Positions 29,074 through 37,819 are shown, numbered from the stretch's first letter. The stretch: 64,000 nucleotides of DNA from Methylobacterium dankookense (GCF_902141855.1 NZ_CABFVH010000001.1:369757-433756); one strand, 5' to 3'. Program-made: numbers and translations. The notes: a model not told the origin generated them from the letters alone.

Positions 29074-29089
29074 TGCAAGGCCCCTTGCA
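29074..29089. promoter_or_regulatory. candidate LysR operator
   Basis: A perfect palindrome, TGCAAGG-CC-CCTTGCA, lies in the 127-base gap between the divergent nitrilase and LysR genes. LysR proteins bind interrupted dyads near such divergent promoters. Confidence 0.5.
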
Positions 29090-29141
29090 TGGGTCCGACC
29101 GGATGACCGAAGCTTGGCGCAAGTCTTGCCCGGAGCCATCC

Positions 29142-30101
29142 ATGCGCGCGCTCGACCTGCTCGACTGGGATGACCTGAAGGTCTTCATCAACGCTGCCCG
29201 CGGCGGCAGCCTCGCCGGGGCGGCCAAGCGCCTGCGGATCGATCAATCGACGGTCAGCCGCCGCCTCGCCCATCTCGAAGGGGCGCTCGGCATCGCCCTG
29301 TTCGAGCGCGTGCCCTCGGGGCTGCGGCTGAGCGAGGCCGGGCAGCGCCTGCTCGGCCATGCGGAGCGGGTGGAGAGCGCGGTGATCGCCATGGGCGAGG
29401 AGGTCTCGCCCTCGGCGGGGCAGGCGGGCGGACGGGTGCGGCTCGCCACGATGGAGGGCATCGCCTCGCTCTATCTCGCGGAGCGCTTCGGCACCCTACG
29501 CGAGACGCATCCCGACCTCACGGTGGAGCTCGTGACCTCGTCTCAGACGGTCTACGTGAACCGGCGCGAGGCCGACCTCTTCCTGAGCTTCTTCAAGCCG
29601 CCCGGCCAGGGCCTCGTCTCGGAGCTGGTCGGCCGCTTCCGGCTCGGCCTCTACGGCGCGCCGGGCTACCTCGCCCGGGCCGGCATCCCGAAGAGCCTCG
29701 GCGATCTGCGGGAGCACGCCTTCGTCTCCTATATCGACGACCTGATCCAGGTGGATTGCGTGCGCTGGCTCGACGACGTGGTGCGCGACCGCCGCGTCGT
29801 GTTCCACTCGACGAGCATGATCGCGCAGAAGCAGGCCGCGGCCGGCGGGCTCGGCCTCGTCCTCTTGCCGAGCTTCGCCGTGAGCGGGCGCGACGACCTC
29901 GTGCCGGTGCTGCACGAGGCCGCCTCGACCAGCCGCGACCTCTGGCTCAACGTCCACACCGACCTGCAATTCGCCCCCCGCATCCGCGCGGTGGCGGGCT
30001 TCCTGAAGGCGCTGTTCCGCTCGGACCCGTCGCTCCAGATCGGCCTGCGCCCGCCGCCGACGCCCTGCCGGCGGAGCCTCGCCGTCGAGGGGCTGCACTG
30101 A
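29142..30101 (+). CDS. LysR family regulator of the nitrilase operon
   Basis: A 319-residue regulator. The N-terminal HTH reads GGSLAGAAKRLRIDQSTVSR, followed by the linker helix and a two-lobe effector-binding domain. The start MRALDLLDWDDLKVF is typical; an ATG 13 codons earlier is possible. It is divergent from the nitrilase-ABC operon and most likely controls it in response to a substrate or product. Confidence 0.92.
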   Translation: MRALDLLDWDDLKVFINAARGGSLAGAAKRLRIDQSTVSRRLAHLEGALGIALFERVPSGLRLSEAGQRLLGHAERVESAVIAMGEEVSPSAGQAGGRVRLATMEGIASLYLAERFGTLRETHPDLTVELVTSSQTVYVNRREADLFLSFFKPPGQGLVSELVGRFRLGLYGAPGYLARAGIPKSLGDLREHAFVSYIDDLIQVDCVRWLDDVVRDRRVVFHSTSMIAQKQAAAGGLGLVLLPSFAVSGRDDLVPVLHEAASTSRDLWLNVHTDLQFAPRIRAVAGFLKALFRSDPSLQIGLRPPPTPCRRSLAVEGLH

Positions 30102-30145
30102 ACGCCGGAGCGGATCGACCGGTCTTCGCCAATCCCCTCCTCGAC

Positions 30146-30255
30146 CTCATCCTGAGGTGCCGCAGCGAAGCGGAGGCCTCGAAGGAGCCCTCCAGAGATC
30201 GCTGAGCCTTCTGGAGGCCTCCTTCGAGGGCCGCTCACGCGGCCGCCTCAGGATG
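30146..30255. repeat. long imperfect inverted repeat (CCTCATCCTGAGG type)
   Basis: The left arm CTCATCCTGAGG with CGAAGCGGAGGCCTCGAAGG is mirrored by CCTCCTTCGAGGGCCG and CCGCCTCAGGATG on the right. The ~110-base palindromic element between convergent genes resembles an intergenic repeat common in Rhizobiales. Confidence 0.75.
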
Positions 30256-30316
30256 CGGTGGATGGGTGGGATGGAGGCGGAGATGCATCGCGCGAACGGG
30301 CACTGAAAGCGGAGCG

Positions 30317-31024
30317 TCAGCCCGGCGTCACACCGAGCCGAGCCGCGACCCTGCGGGCGGTCGCCTCGCGGCGCGCGGTGATCTCGGCGGCGCCCGCGCG
30401 GGCCCGGGCGCTCACCGCCTCCGGGGCGCGGGCGGGGGTGCCGGCATCGAAGGGCGGCTCGGGGGCGTATTCCATGTAGAGCTGGATGACCTGGGCCGCC
30501 TCGTCCCCGCGCAGTTGCGCCGCGGCGGTCAGCGCCCCGTCGATCCCGGCCGTGACACCGGCCGCGAAGACCATGTCGCCGTCGACCACCACCCGGGCAT
30601 CGACCGCGGTCGCGCCGAAGAGCGGCAGCAGGTGGTGCGCGCTCCAATGCGTCGTCGCCCGCCGGCCCTTGAGCAGGCCCGCCGCGCCGCAGACGAGGGC
30701 GCCCGTGCAGACGGAGAGCACGCAGAGCGCGCCCGCGGCCTGATCCCGGATCCAGCCGAGCACGGCCTCGTCCTCCATCAGCGCCTCCTGGCCGTAGCCG
30801 CCGGGCACATGCAGCAGGTCGAGTTGCGGCGCCTCCGTGAGCGTCGCGTCCGCGCTGAGGCGGAGGCCGCGCACGTCGCGCACCGGCTCCCGGTCCTTCG
30901 CGTAGATCCGGTAGGTCGCGTTCGGGATCCGGGCCAGGACCTCGAAGGGGCCGGTGAGGTCGATCTGGTCGAGCCCCTCGAAGAGCAGCGAGCCGATCTG
31001 GAGATGGCGGTCGGGGTCGATCAT
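30317..31024 (-). CDS. DJ-1/PfpI protein, isonitrile hydratase-like
   Basis: A 235-residue DJ-1-fold protein. The nucleophile elbow has Cys106 in SVCTGALVCGAAGLLKGRRATTHW-type sequence, with a glutamate near the N-terminus. This pattern resembles Pseudomonas isonitrile hydratase InhA, which converts isonitriles to N-substituted formamides. The C-terminal 40 residues are Ala/Arg-rich. Its ATG overlaps the stop of the AraC-type gene (ATGA). Another DJ-1 hydrolase or glyoxalase activity cannot be excluded. Confidence 0.85.
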   Translation of the reverse strand: MIDPDRHLQIGSLLFEGLDQIDLTGPFEVLARIPNATYRIYAKDREPVRDVRGLRLSADATLTEAPQLDLLHVPGGYGQEALMEDEAVLGWIRDQAAGALCVLSVCTGALVCGAAGLLKGRRATTHWSAHHLLPLFGATAVDARVVVDGDMVFAAGVTAGIDGALTAAAQLRGDEAAQVIQLYMEYAPEPPFDAGTPARAPEAVSARARAGAAEITARREATARRVAARLGVTPG

Positions 31025-32067
31025 GCGGGCATGCTCCTCTGGGATGGTTCGTGGTGAGACAGGCGCCGCTCGGCGCGGAAACGATCGCGGTAATCGCCCG
31101 GCGGCACGCCGACATGGCGCAGGAAGGCGCGCCGCATGGTCTCGTCGGCCTGGAAGCCGCAGAGCGTCGCGACCGCGGTGAGACCGGCCCCGTCGGATTC
31201 GAGCATCCGGCGCGCCGCCTCGACGCGCAGGCGCTCCAGCATGCGGGCCGGCGTCGTCCCGGCCTCGGCCCGGAAGGCGCGGGCGAACTGGCGCGGGCTC
31301 AGGCCCACGCGCGCGGCGAGCGTCTCCACCCGCAGCGGCCGGTGCAGGTTCTCGCTCATCCAAGCCGGGAGATCGGCGAGCCGCGCCGAGAGGCCGTTCT
31401 GGGCGGAGAGATGCGGGCTGAACTGCTTCTGGCTGCCGGGCCGGCGCAGGAACATCACCAATTCGCGCGCCACGGCCAGCGCCAGCGCGTGGCCGTGGTC
31501 GGCCTCGACGAGGGCCAGCGCGAGATCCATCCCGGCGGTGATGCCGGCCGAGGTCCAGACCCGTCCGTCCTGGACGTAGATCGGCTCGGGATCGACCGCG
31601 AGGCCGGGATGGCGCCGGGCCAGCTCGTCGCACCAGCGCCAATGCGTGGTGACGCGCCGGCCGTTCAGGCAGCCCGCGGCGGCGAGGATGAAGGCGCCGG
31701 TGCAGACGCCGACGACGCGCCGCGCCCGGGCTGCGAGATGCCGCGTCAGGTCGCGGATCGCGGCCTCGTCGCCGCGGCGGCGCGCACCCTCCCCGCCCGC
31801 CACGATCAGCGTGTCGAGCGCGCTCCAGCCGAGAAGCTCTTCGGCCGAGAGGGTGGAGCCGAGCGGGAGCCCTGCCGAGGTCGCGGGCGTGCCGGGCTCC
31901 GGCACCACGTGGCAGGCGATGTCGTAGAGGCGCGCCTCCGAGCCCGCGGGGCGGCCGAGGCGGCTCGCCTGCGCCAGGATCTCGGCCGGCCCGGCGATGT
32001 CGAGGAGCTGGGCCGGCGCGGCGGCGAGGATGAGGACACGGCGCGGCGTGTGGACGGTCGTGGACAT
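31021..32067 (-). CDS. GlxA-type AraC regulator with DJ-1 domain
   Basis: A 348-residue regulator with an N-terminal DJ-1/PfpI domain (about 10-195; VGVCTGAFILAAAGCLNGRR holds the nucleophile position) and a C-terminal AraC/XylS double HTH (about 220-320; VETLAARVGLSPRQFARAF and TLCGFQADETMRRAF). It is translationally coupled to the DJ-1 enzyme downstream, which suggests it senses a related compound. The ATG giving MSTTVHTPRR is preferred to an ATG 11 codons upstream. Confidence 0.9.
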   Translation of the reverse strand: MSTTVHTPRRVLILAAAPAQLLDIAGPAEILAQASRLGRPAGSEARLYDIACHVVPEPGTPATSAGLPLGSTLSAEELLGWSALDTLIVAGGEGARRRGDEAAIRDLTRHLAARARRVVGVCTGAFILAAAGCLNGRRVTTHWRWCDELARRHPGLAVDPEPIYVQDGRVWTSAGITAGMDLALALVEADHGHALALAVARELVMFLRRPGSQKQFSPHLSAQNGLSARLADLPAWMSENLHRPLRVETLAARVGLSPRQFARAFRAEAGTTPARMLERLRVEAARRMLESDGAGLTAVATLCGFQADETMRRAFLRHVGVPPGDYRDRFRAERRLSHHEPSQRSMPA

Positions 32068-32155
32068 GCCTGGATCGTCGCACCGGGCCTGCGGCGTCAC
32101 AATGTCGTTGTTCCCTCGGATCCTGCCATCGCGGCACGCGGCTCGGGGGCGCCGG

Positions 32156-32959
32156 TCAGGCGCAGGACCGCCCGATGAAATCGGCGAGAATCCTCAAGGC
32201 CCCTGCGGGATCCTCCTCGTGGGGCACGTGGCCGATTCCCGGCAGATGATGGATCTCAGCCTGGGGACAGGAGGCGCGCACGGCCTCGATCTGATCGGCG
32301 CTGCCGTAGCGATCCCGCGTTCCCTGGATGACCGCGAGCGGCACGGTCAGGCCCCGCAGGTCGGCGCGGACATCCCATCCCCGGCGGGCGGGATCGAGCC
32401 AGGTGTCGCTCCAGCCCCGGAAGGCGCCCTCGACATCGTCGTGCCGCGCCGCGAGCCGCTCCCTCAGGTCGTCCTCCTCGAAGGCGCGGCGCGCGCGGGC
32501 GACTCCGGCGAGGGTCACATCCTCCACGAAGACGTGGGGCGCGATCAGGATTGCGGCGCGGATGCGCGGATCGCCCGCGGCGGCGGCGAGCGCGGAGATC
32601 GTCGCCCCGTCCGAATGGCCGACCAGGATGCAGTCGCGGATGCCGGCCGCGTCGAGCAGCCGCGGAAGCACCGCCCGCGCCTCGCGCTCGAGGTAGTCGG
32701 CCGGACGCGGCAGCGCGACCGGGCTCGACCGGCCGTAGCCCGCCCGGGAATAGGCGAGGACGGGCCGGCCCGTCGCCGCGGCCAGCACGTCGGCGAAGGG
32801 CCACCAGCCGTCGGCGCTGCCGAGGCCCTCGTGCAGGAGCAGGATCGTCGCGCCCTCCCCCGCGGCGGGGCCGGCGCGGCGGTATTCGAGCCGCTGCCCG
32901 CCGAGATCGAGGACGCCCGAATCCGCGTCCCGCGGGGCCTCAGCGGGCCCGGAGGCCAT
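32156..32959 (-). CDS. alpha/beta hydrolase
   Basis: A 267-residue hydrolase. The oxyanion region is LLLHEGLGSADGWWPF, the nucleophile serine sits in VGHSDGATIS, the acid is near GTRDRYG, and the histidine is in GIGHVPHEEDP. The fold is common to esterases, C-C hydrolases and dehalogenases, so the substrate is open. The first few codons overlap the decayed GMC oxidoreductase stump in another frame, so the true N-terminus could be slightly shorter. It lies just downstream of the UbiD gene on the same strand. Confidence 0.85.
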   Translation of the reverse strand: MASGPAEAPRDADSGVLDLGGQRLEYRRAGPAAGEGATILLLHEGLGSADGWWPFADVLAAATGRPVLAYSRAGYGRSSPVALPRPADYLEREARAVLPRLLDAAGIRDCILVGHSDGATISALAAAAGDPRIRAAILIAPHVFVEDVTLAGVARARRAFEEDDLRERLAARHDDVEGAFRGWSDTWLDPARRGWDVRADLRGLTVPLAVIQGTRDRYGSADQIEAVRASCPQAEIHHLPGIGHVPHEEDPAGALRILADFIGRSCA

Positions 32960-33078
32960 CGGCGATCTTCTCGGCGATCATCATCGTCGCAACGTTGGTG
33001 TCGGCGCTCGGGCATGACCGAGGCCTCCGCGACCGTCAATCCGTCGATGGTCTCGGAGCGCCCCGCCAGGCGAAGCTC
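32940..33078 (-). pseudogene. 3' stump of a GMC oxidoreductase
   Basis: Translating the 117-base gap and its edges gives ELRLAGRSETIDGLTVAEAS then VMP in one frame, then ADTNVATMMIAEKIADGLRA in another. Together these match the conserved C-terminal block of GMC flavoproteins (GL-V-DASVMP ... TN--TIMIAEK-AD). A frameshift sits right after VMP, and nothing of the FAD or catalytic regions remains. The homology begins at the UbiD stop codon. The HMF oxidase HmfH is a GMC enzyme commonly linked to a UbiD gene, so this may be its remnant. Confidence 0.7.
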
Positions 33079-34465
33079 AGCCGGACACGGCGTCGCGCCA
33101 ATCGGCCTCGGGCACGATCACGGCGGCGAGGTCCACCTCGGCCTCGCCCGGCACGCGGATGCGCGTGAACTTCATCGGCGGCGCATCGAGGGGGGCAGTG
33201 GCGTCGAGGCCCATCTTCGCGCCGACCCCGTCCTGGGTGGAGGGATCGAGCTTCGAGCCTTGGCTGCCCGCGATCACAACGAGGTCGCGGTCGGCCTGGA
33301 AGCGGGTCGAGACCGCCCACTCGACCTCCTGCGGGTCGTGGATGTCCACGTCCGTGTCGACCACGACCGCGTGCTTGATGTCGTAATGGGCGGCGAAGGC
33401 GCCGAGGAGCACGTTCTTGGCCTCGCCCTCCTGCGACTTCCGCAACTTGACGTAGAGGTGGTAGCGGCCGACGCCGCCGAGCGACAGGTGGACGTCCTCG
33501 ACGCCGGGGAAGCTGCGCTGGAGCGAGGCGAGGATCGTGGCCTCGCGCGGGATCGCGCCGAGGAGGAGGTGCTCCAGCCCACCGCCGACGATCATGTGGA
33601 AGATCGGGCTCTCGCGGTGGGTGATCGCGTCCACCGTCATGACGTGGCGCTTGGCCCGCTCGCCGTAATATTGCGGGAACTCGCCGAAGGGGCCTTCCAA
33701 CTCGCGCACCTCCGGCAGGATGCGGCCCTCGATCACGATCTCGGCCTCGGCCGGCACGCGCACGTTGTTGGTGAGGCACTTCACCACGTCGAGGGGGGCG
33801 CCGGTGAGCGCGCCCGCGATCTCCAACTCGTCGTGGCCGAGCGGCACGATCGCCTGCGAGGCGAGCAGGCAGGCCGGATCGACGCCGACGACGAGCGCGA
33901 CCTCCAGGCCCCGGCCGGCGGCCTCCGCCTTGCGGTAGAAGTTGTCGGTGTGGCGCGGCAGGACGAGCACGCCGATGCGGTCCGGCCCGCTGACCTGGCA
34001 GCGCAGGATGGCGACGTTCTGCGCGCCCGTCTCGGGATCGCGCGAGATCATCAGCCCGGCCGAGATGTAGGGTCCGCTGTCGTGCTCGTTCAGCGTCGGC
34101 ACGGGCAGGATGCGCAGGATGTCGATGTCGGAGCGGTGCACGACCTGCTGGGCGGGCCCGGTCTCGCGCTCGCGCCAGGGCAGCGGCTCGGCGCAGGCGC
34201 GCTGGAAATGCGCGATCAGGCGGTCCTCGCGCGTGCCGAGCGCCTCGGCCATCCAGGCCCGGCTGGAGACGAGGCCCGAGACGATGGTGCCGGGCCGGCC
34301 GCCGGGCCGCGGGAACAGGGTGGCGCTGCGCCCGTCCAGGCGGTTGGCTACCGCCGCCGCCTCGTGGCGCAGGCCGATGCGGGGGCGCGCGACGCTGAGG
34401 CGCCCGCTCGCGGCGAGGCGGTCGAGCCAGTCGCGCAGGGACCGAACCGGGGCCGGGTCGCTCAT
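33077..34465 (-). CDS. UbiD family decarboxylase
   Basis: A 462-residue member of the prenylated-FMN-dependent decarboxylases. The ELEGPFGEFPQYYGE segment carries the conserved acidic residue; upstream VPTLNEHDSGPYISAGLMIS and RCQVSGPDR fit the family's substrate and cofactor region. The reaction is non-oxidative (de)carboxylation of aromatic or heteroaromatic acids. A UbiX gene in the same island would supply prenyl-FMN. Given the furoate cluster nearby, a furandicarboxylate decarboxylase (HmfF) role is an attractive inference; other aryl acids are possible. A GGGAGGAC ribosome-binding site fixes the start. Confidence 0.9.
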   Translation of the reverse strand: MSDPAPVRSLRDWLDRLAASGRLSVARPRIGLRHEAAAVANRLDGRSATLFPRPGGRPGTIVSGLVSSRAWMAEALGTREDRLIAHFQRACAEPLPWRERETGPAQQVVHRSDIDILRILPVPTLNEHDSGPYISAGLMISRDPETGAQNVAILRCQVSGPDRIGVLVLPRHTDNFYRKAEAAGRGLEVALVVGVDPACLLASQAIVPLGHDELEIAGALTGAPLDVVKCLTNNVRVPAEAEIVIEGRILPEVRELEGPFGEFPQYYGERAKRHVMTVDAITHRESPIFHMIVGGGLEHLLLGAIPREATILASLQRSFPGVEDVHLSLGGVGRYHLYVKLRKSQEGEAKNVLLGAFAAHYDIKHAVVVDTDVDIHDPQEVEWAVSTRFQADRDLVVIAGSQGSKLDPSTQDGVGAKMGLDATAPLDAPPMKFTRIRVPGEAEVDLAAVIVPEADWRDAVSG

Positions 34466-34547
34466 GATGTCCTCCCGTTCGCCGCTCATGGGCGGCATCG
34501 TTCCCTTTTGGTTAGGCCGTTCGGCGGGCGCGCCAAAATAAAGATTG

Positions 34548-34572
34548 CTGATACCCCCGATCAGACAGTCTG
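34548..34572. promoter_or_regulatory. candidate LysR operator between ubiD and lysR
   Basis: Two overlapping dyads, CTGAT-N7-ATCAG and CAGAC-A-GTCTG, lie midway between the divergent UbiD and LysR genes, the normal position for a LysR recognition site. Confidence 0.45.
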
Positions 34573-34647
34573 AATTGCTCCGCTGGCGACGGCGTGGTCC
34601 AGTCGGATACGGTCCGGCCGCAGAGCCTGACCCGGGAGGTACAAGCG

Positions 34648-35580
34648 GTGGATCTGCGCCAGATCTCCTATTTCGTCGCGTTGTTCGAGGAGGGCAGCGT
34701 CACCCGCGCGGCGCAGCGGATGAACGTGGTGCAGCCAGCCCTCAGCATGCAGATCGCCAAGCTGGAGCGGGAGCTCGACCAGCGCCTGTTCGACCGGCAG
34801 CCGAAGGCGATGGTGCCGACAGCCGCCGGCCGCACCCTGCACCAACTCGTGCAGCCGATCCTGCGCGATGTCGCCGAGGCGCGCGCCGCCATGGCACGGC
34901 TCTCCGAGAGCGTGTCCGGCCGCGTCACCGTCGGCATCCTGTCCTCGCTCGCCATGAGCGTCGTCCCGAGCGTGCTCGCCCGCTTCTCGGCCGCCTATCC
35001 GCAGGTCGAGCTATCGCTGGCCGACGGCTACAGCAGTACCTTCGTCGAGGGCGTCGGCAACGGCAGCCTCGACCTCGCCGTGATCAACAAGCCGCCGCGC
35101 CGCCTCGGCCTGCTGGTGGACCCGCTGCTCGACGAGGAGATGGTGGTGGTGGGCGGCCGCGACACGCCGCTGCCGATCCCGGTCCCGGTCCGCATGCGCG
35201 ACCTGACGGAGCTCGACCTGATCCTGCCCTCGCAGCGGCACGGGCTGCGGCTCGAACTCGACCGGCGGGTCGGCTCGGAGGACATCGCACTCTCCCCGAA
35301 GCTCGAACTCGACCTGCCGCCGGCCATCGCCGACTTCGTGGAGCGCTCGCGCTGCTTCACCGTCCTGCCGAGCGTCGCGGTCAGCCGCCAGCTCGCCGAG
35401 GGCAGCCTGAAGGCCTACCGCATCGTGGCGCCGCGCATCACGCGCCAGCTCGTGATCATCCACCATCCGAAGCGCCCGCTCACCTCCGCGGCCCTGCGCT
35501 TCATCGAGATGCTGTCGGAGGAGCTCTCCGCCGCGGCGAGCGCCCTGCAGGCGCATATCGTGACGGGCCCCGAGCGCTGA
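34648..35580 (+). CDS. LysR family regulator
   Basis: A 310-residue regulator with HTH EEGSVTRAAQRMNVVQPALS at residues about 15-35 and the usual effector-binding domain. The GTG start follows GGGAGGT by seven bases and gives VDLRQISYFV, the family opening. It is divergent from the UbiD gene and sits ahead of the aldehyde dehydrogenase-UbiX set, so it could control both directions. The sequence resembles the CysB/Nac-like LysR group in its N-terminal region; inducer unknown. Confidence 0.92.
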   Translation: MDLRQISYFVALFEEGSVTRAAQRMNVVQPALSMQIAKLERELDQRLFDRQPKAMVPTAAGRTLHQLVQPILRDVAEARAAMARLSESVSGRVTVGILSSLAMSVVPSVLARFSAAYPQVELSLADGYSSTFVEGVGNGSLDLAVINKPPRRLGLLVDPLLDEEMVVVGGRDTPLPIPVPVRMRDLTELDLILPSQRHGLRLELDRRVGSEDIALSPKLELDLPPAIADFVERSRCFTVLPSVAVSRQLAEGSLKAYRIVAPRITRQLVIIHHPKRPLTSAALRFIEMLSEELSAAASALQAHIVTGPER

Positions 35581-35719
35581 CGGCCATGCAGTTCCGCTGA
35601 TCGCGCCCATCAACCATCCTTATTCGACAGTCCCGCCCGCAGGCTCCTACGATCTCTGGAAACCGCCCGCCCGACGCCCGGGGCGCGGGGGATCCACGAT
35701 CGAGGGCGGGGAAACGGCC

Positions 35720-37192
35720 ATGGACGGCAACGCGCATCATTGGATCGATGGCGAGCGCTGCGGTGCGCCGCGGGCGGAGAGCCTCGACCCGGCGGACGGC
35801 AGCCTCGTCGGCAGGATCGCCGATGGCGGCCTCCGCGAGGCCGAGGCCGCGGTCTCCGCCGCCCGGCAGGCCTTCGACCGCGGCCTCTGGGCTTCCTCCC
35901 CGCGCCTGCGGCAGCAGGTGCTCCTGCACTGGGCCGCCGCCCTCGAGGCCGACCGCGAGCGGCTCGCCGCGCTCCTGACCCGCGACAACGGCAAGGCGAT
36001 CGCCCAATCGCGCGGCGAGGTCGCCGGGGCGATCTCCGAGGTGCTCTACTATGCGGGCCTCGCCCGCCACATCCCCGGCCACGTGCTGGAGCCGGAGCCG
36101 GGCGTGCTCTCCACGATGCTGCGCGAGCCCGCGGGCGTCGCCGGCATCATCGTGCCCTGGAACGCGCCGGCCGTGCTGCTGGTGCGCTCCCTCGCCCCGG
36201 CGCTGGCGGCGGGCTGCACCGCGATCGTCAAGCCGGCCGCGCAGACCGCGGTGTTCAACGATGCCCTGATGGCCCCGCTCCTCGCCGCGCCCGGCCTGCC
36301 CGCGGGCGTCGTCAACGTCATCGTCGAGACCGGACATGCCGGGGCGGAGCACCTCTCGCTCTCGCACGAGGTCGACGTCCTCAGCTTCACGGGCTCGACC
36401 GCCACCGGCAAGGCGATCATGCGCGCCGCCGCCGACAGCATGAAGAAGCTCTCCCTCGAACTCGGGGGCAAGTCGGCCTGCCTCGTCTTCCCCGATGCCG
36501 AGATCGGCGCCGTCGCAGGCAAGCTCGCCACGGCCGCGACCATCATCTCCGGCCAGCAATGCACGGCCGCGCGGCGCGTGCTGGTGCACCGCTCCCGCCT
36601 GCCCGAGATGCGCGAGGCGCTGACCGCCGCCCTGTCGGACCTGCGGGTCGGGCCAGGCCTCGACCCGGCGACGCAGGTCGGCCCCCTCATCGACCGGGCG
36701 ACGCGCGACGCCGTCGCGGCCCGGGTCGAGGCGGCCTGCGCCAGCGCCGACGCCGTGCTGCTGCGGCCGCGCGTACCTGAGGGGCCCGGCGCCTTCCTGA
36801 CGCCGGCCCTCGTCGAGCATGCCGACCCGCGCGCCGATTTCGTGCAGGAGGAGATCTTCGGCCCCTTCGTCGTCCTCGAAGGCTTCGAGAGCGAGGCCGA
36901 AGCGGTCGCCCGGGCCAATGACAGCGTCTTCGGCCTCTCGGCGAGCGTCTGGACCCGGGACGGGGGCCGGGCGCTGCGTGTCGCCCGGGCTCTGCGGAAC
37001 GGCACTGTCTGGATCAACGACCACAACAAGCTCTTCGCCGAGGCCGAGACCGGCGGCTACCGGCAGAGCGGGCTCGGGCGCCTGCACGGCTACGACGCCT
37101 TCATGGACTTCACCGAGCTGAAGCATGTCTACCAGGCGCCGGGCCTGGTCGAGGATCAGGTCGAGGGCGTCGGCCCAAGAGTGACCCCATGA
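35720..37192 (+). CDS. aldehyde dehydrogenase (NAD(P)+)
   Basis: A 490-residue ALDH superfamily enzyme. The cofactor loop is FTGSTATGKAIM, the general base is Glu247 in LELGGKSACL, and the nucleophile is Cys281 in SGQQCTAARRVLVH. The VPWNAPAVLL segment places the adenine pocket. It oxidises an aldehyde to the acid; the adjoining 2-oxo acid decarboxylase gene suggests that its substrate is the aldehyde made by that enzyme. It overlaps ubiX by four bases (ATGA). Confidence 0.94.
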   Translation: MDGNAHHWIDGERCGAPRAESLDPADGSLVGRIADGGLREAEAAVSAARQAFDRGLWASSPRLRQQVLLHWAAALEADRERLAALLTRDNGKAIAQSRGEVAGAISEVLYYAGLARHIPGHVLEPEPGVLSTMLREPAGVAGIIVPWNAPAVLLVRSLAPALAAGCTAIVKPAAQTAVFNDALMAPLLAAPGLPAGVVNVIVETGHAGAEHLSLSHEVDVLSFTGSTATGKAIMRAAADSMKKLSLELGGKSACLVFPDAEIGAVAGKLATAATIISGQQCTAARRVLVHRSRLPEMREALTAALSDLRVGPGLDPATQVGPLIDRATRDAVAARVEAACASADAVLLRPRVPEGPGAFLTPALVEHADPRADFVQEEIFGPFVVLEGFESEAEAVARANDSVFGLSASVWTRDGGRALRVARALRNGTVWINDHNKLFAEAETGGYRQSGLGRLHGYDAFMDFTELKHVYQAPGLVEDQVEGVGPRVTP

Positions 37193-37764
37193 GCCGCAAC
37201 CTCCCCCTCGTCGTCGGCATCTCCGGCGCCTCCGGCGTGATCTACGGGATCCGCCTGCTGGAGATCCTGCGCGACCTCGACATCCCGGCCCATCTCGTGA
37301 TGTCGCGCTCCGCCGAGGTGACGCTCGCCCACGAGACCGACCTCAAGGTCGCGGACGTGCGCGCGCTGGCGGCGAAGACCTACGCGCAGGCCGATATCGG
37401 CGCGGCGATCTCCTCCGGCTCGTTCCGCACCCGCGGCATGATCGTGGCGCCCTGCTCCGTGCGCAGCATGTCCGAGATCGCCGCGGGCACCACCACCGGC
37501 CTGCTGACGCGGGCCGCCGACGTTGTGCTGAAGGAGCGGCGGCGCCTCGTCCTGATGGTGCGCGAGACCCCGCTCCATACCGGGCACCTGCGCACCATGA
37601 CGGCGCTCTCGGAGATGGGCGCGATCATCGCGCCGCCGGTCCCCGCCTTCTACGCCCGGCCGGAGAGCCTCGGCGAAATGGTCGACCACACGCTCGGCCG
37701 CATCCTCGACCTGTTCGAGATCGAGGCTGGCTGCGTGCGGCGCTGGCGCGGCGACGCGGAGTGA
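37189..37764 (+). CDS. ubiX: UbiX-type flavin prenyltransferase
   Basis: A 191-residue flavoprotein that makes prenylated FMN, the cofactor of UbiD enzymes. It shows the N-terminal GISGASGVIYGIRLLEIL FMN loop and the C-terminal LVLMVRETPLHTGHLRTM segment with the conserved Glu/Arg region. It starts inside the stop of the aldehyde dehydrogenase gene. Its UbiD partner is 2.7 kb away on the other strand. In furan pathways the equivalent gene is hmfG. Confidence 0.93.
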   Translation: MSRNLPLVVGISGASGVIYGIRLLEILRDLDIPAHLVMSRSAEVTLAHETDLKVADVRALAAKTYAQADIGAAISSGSFRTRGMIVAPCSVRSMSEIAAGTTTGLLTRAADVVLKERRRLVLMVRETPLHTGHLRTMTALSEMGAIIAPPVPAFYARPESLGEMVDHTLGRILDLFEIEAGCVRRWRGDAE

Positions 37765-37819
37765 GCTCGCAGAGCGAAGCCTATCACCGGCGATGATCGG
37801 ATCGATAAGACAAGATTAT

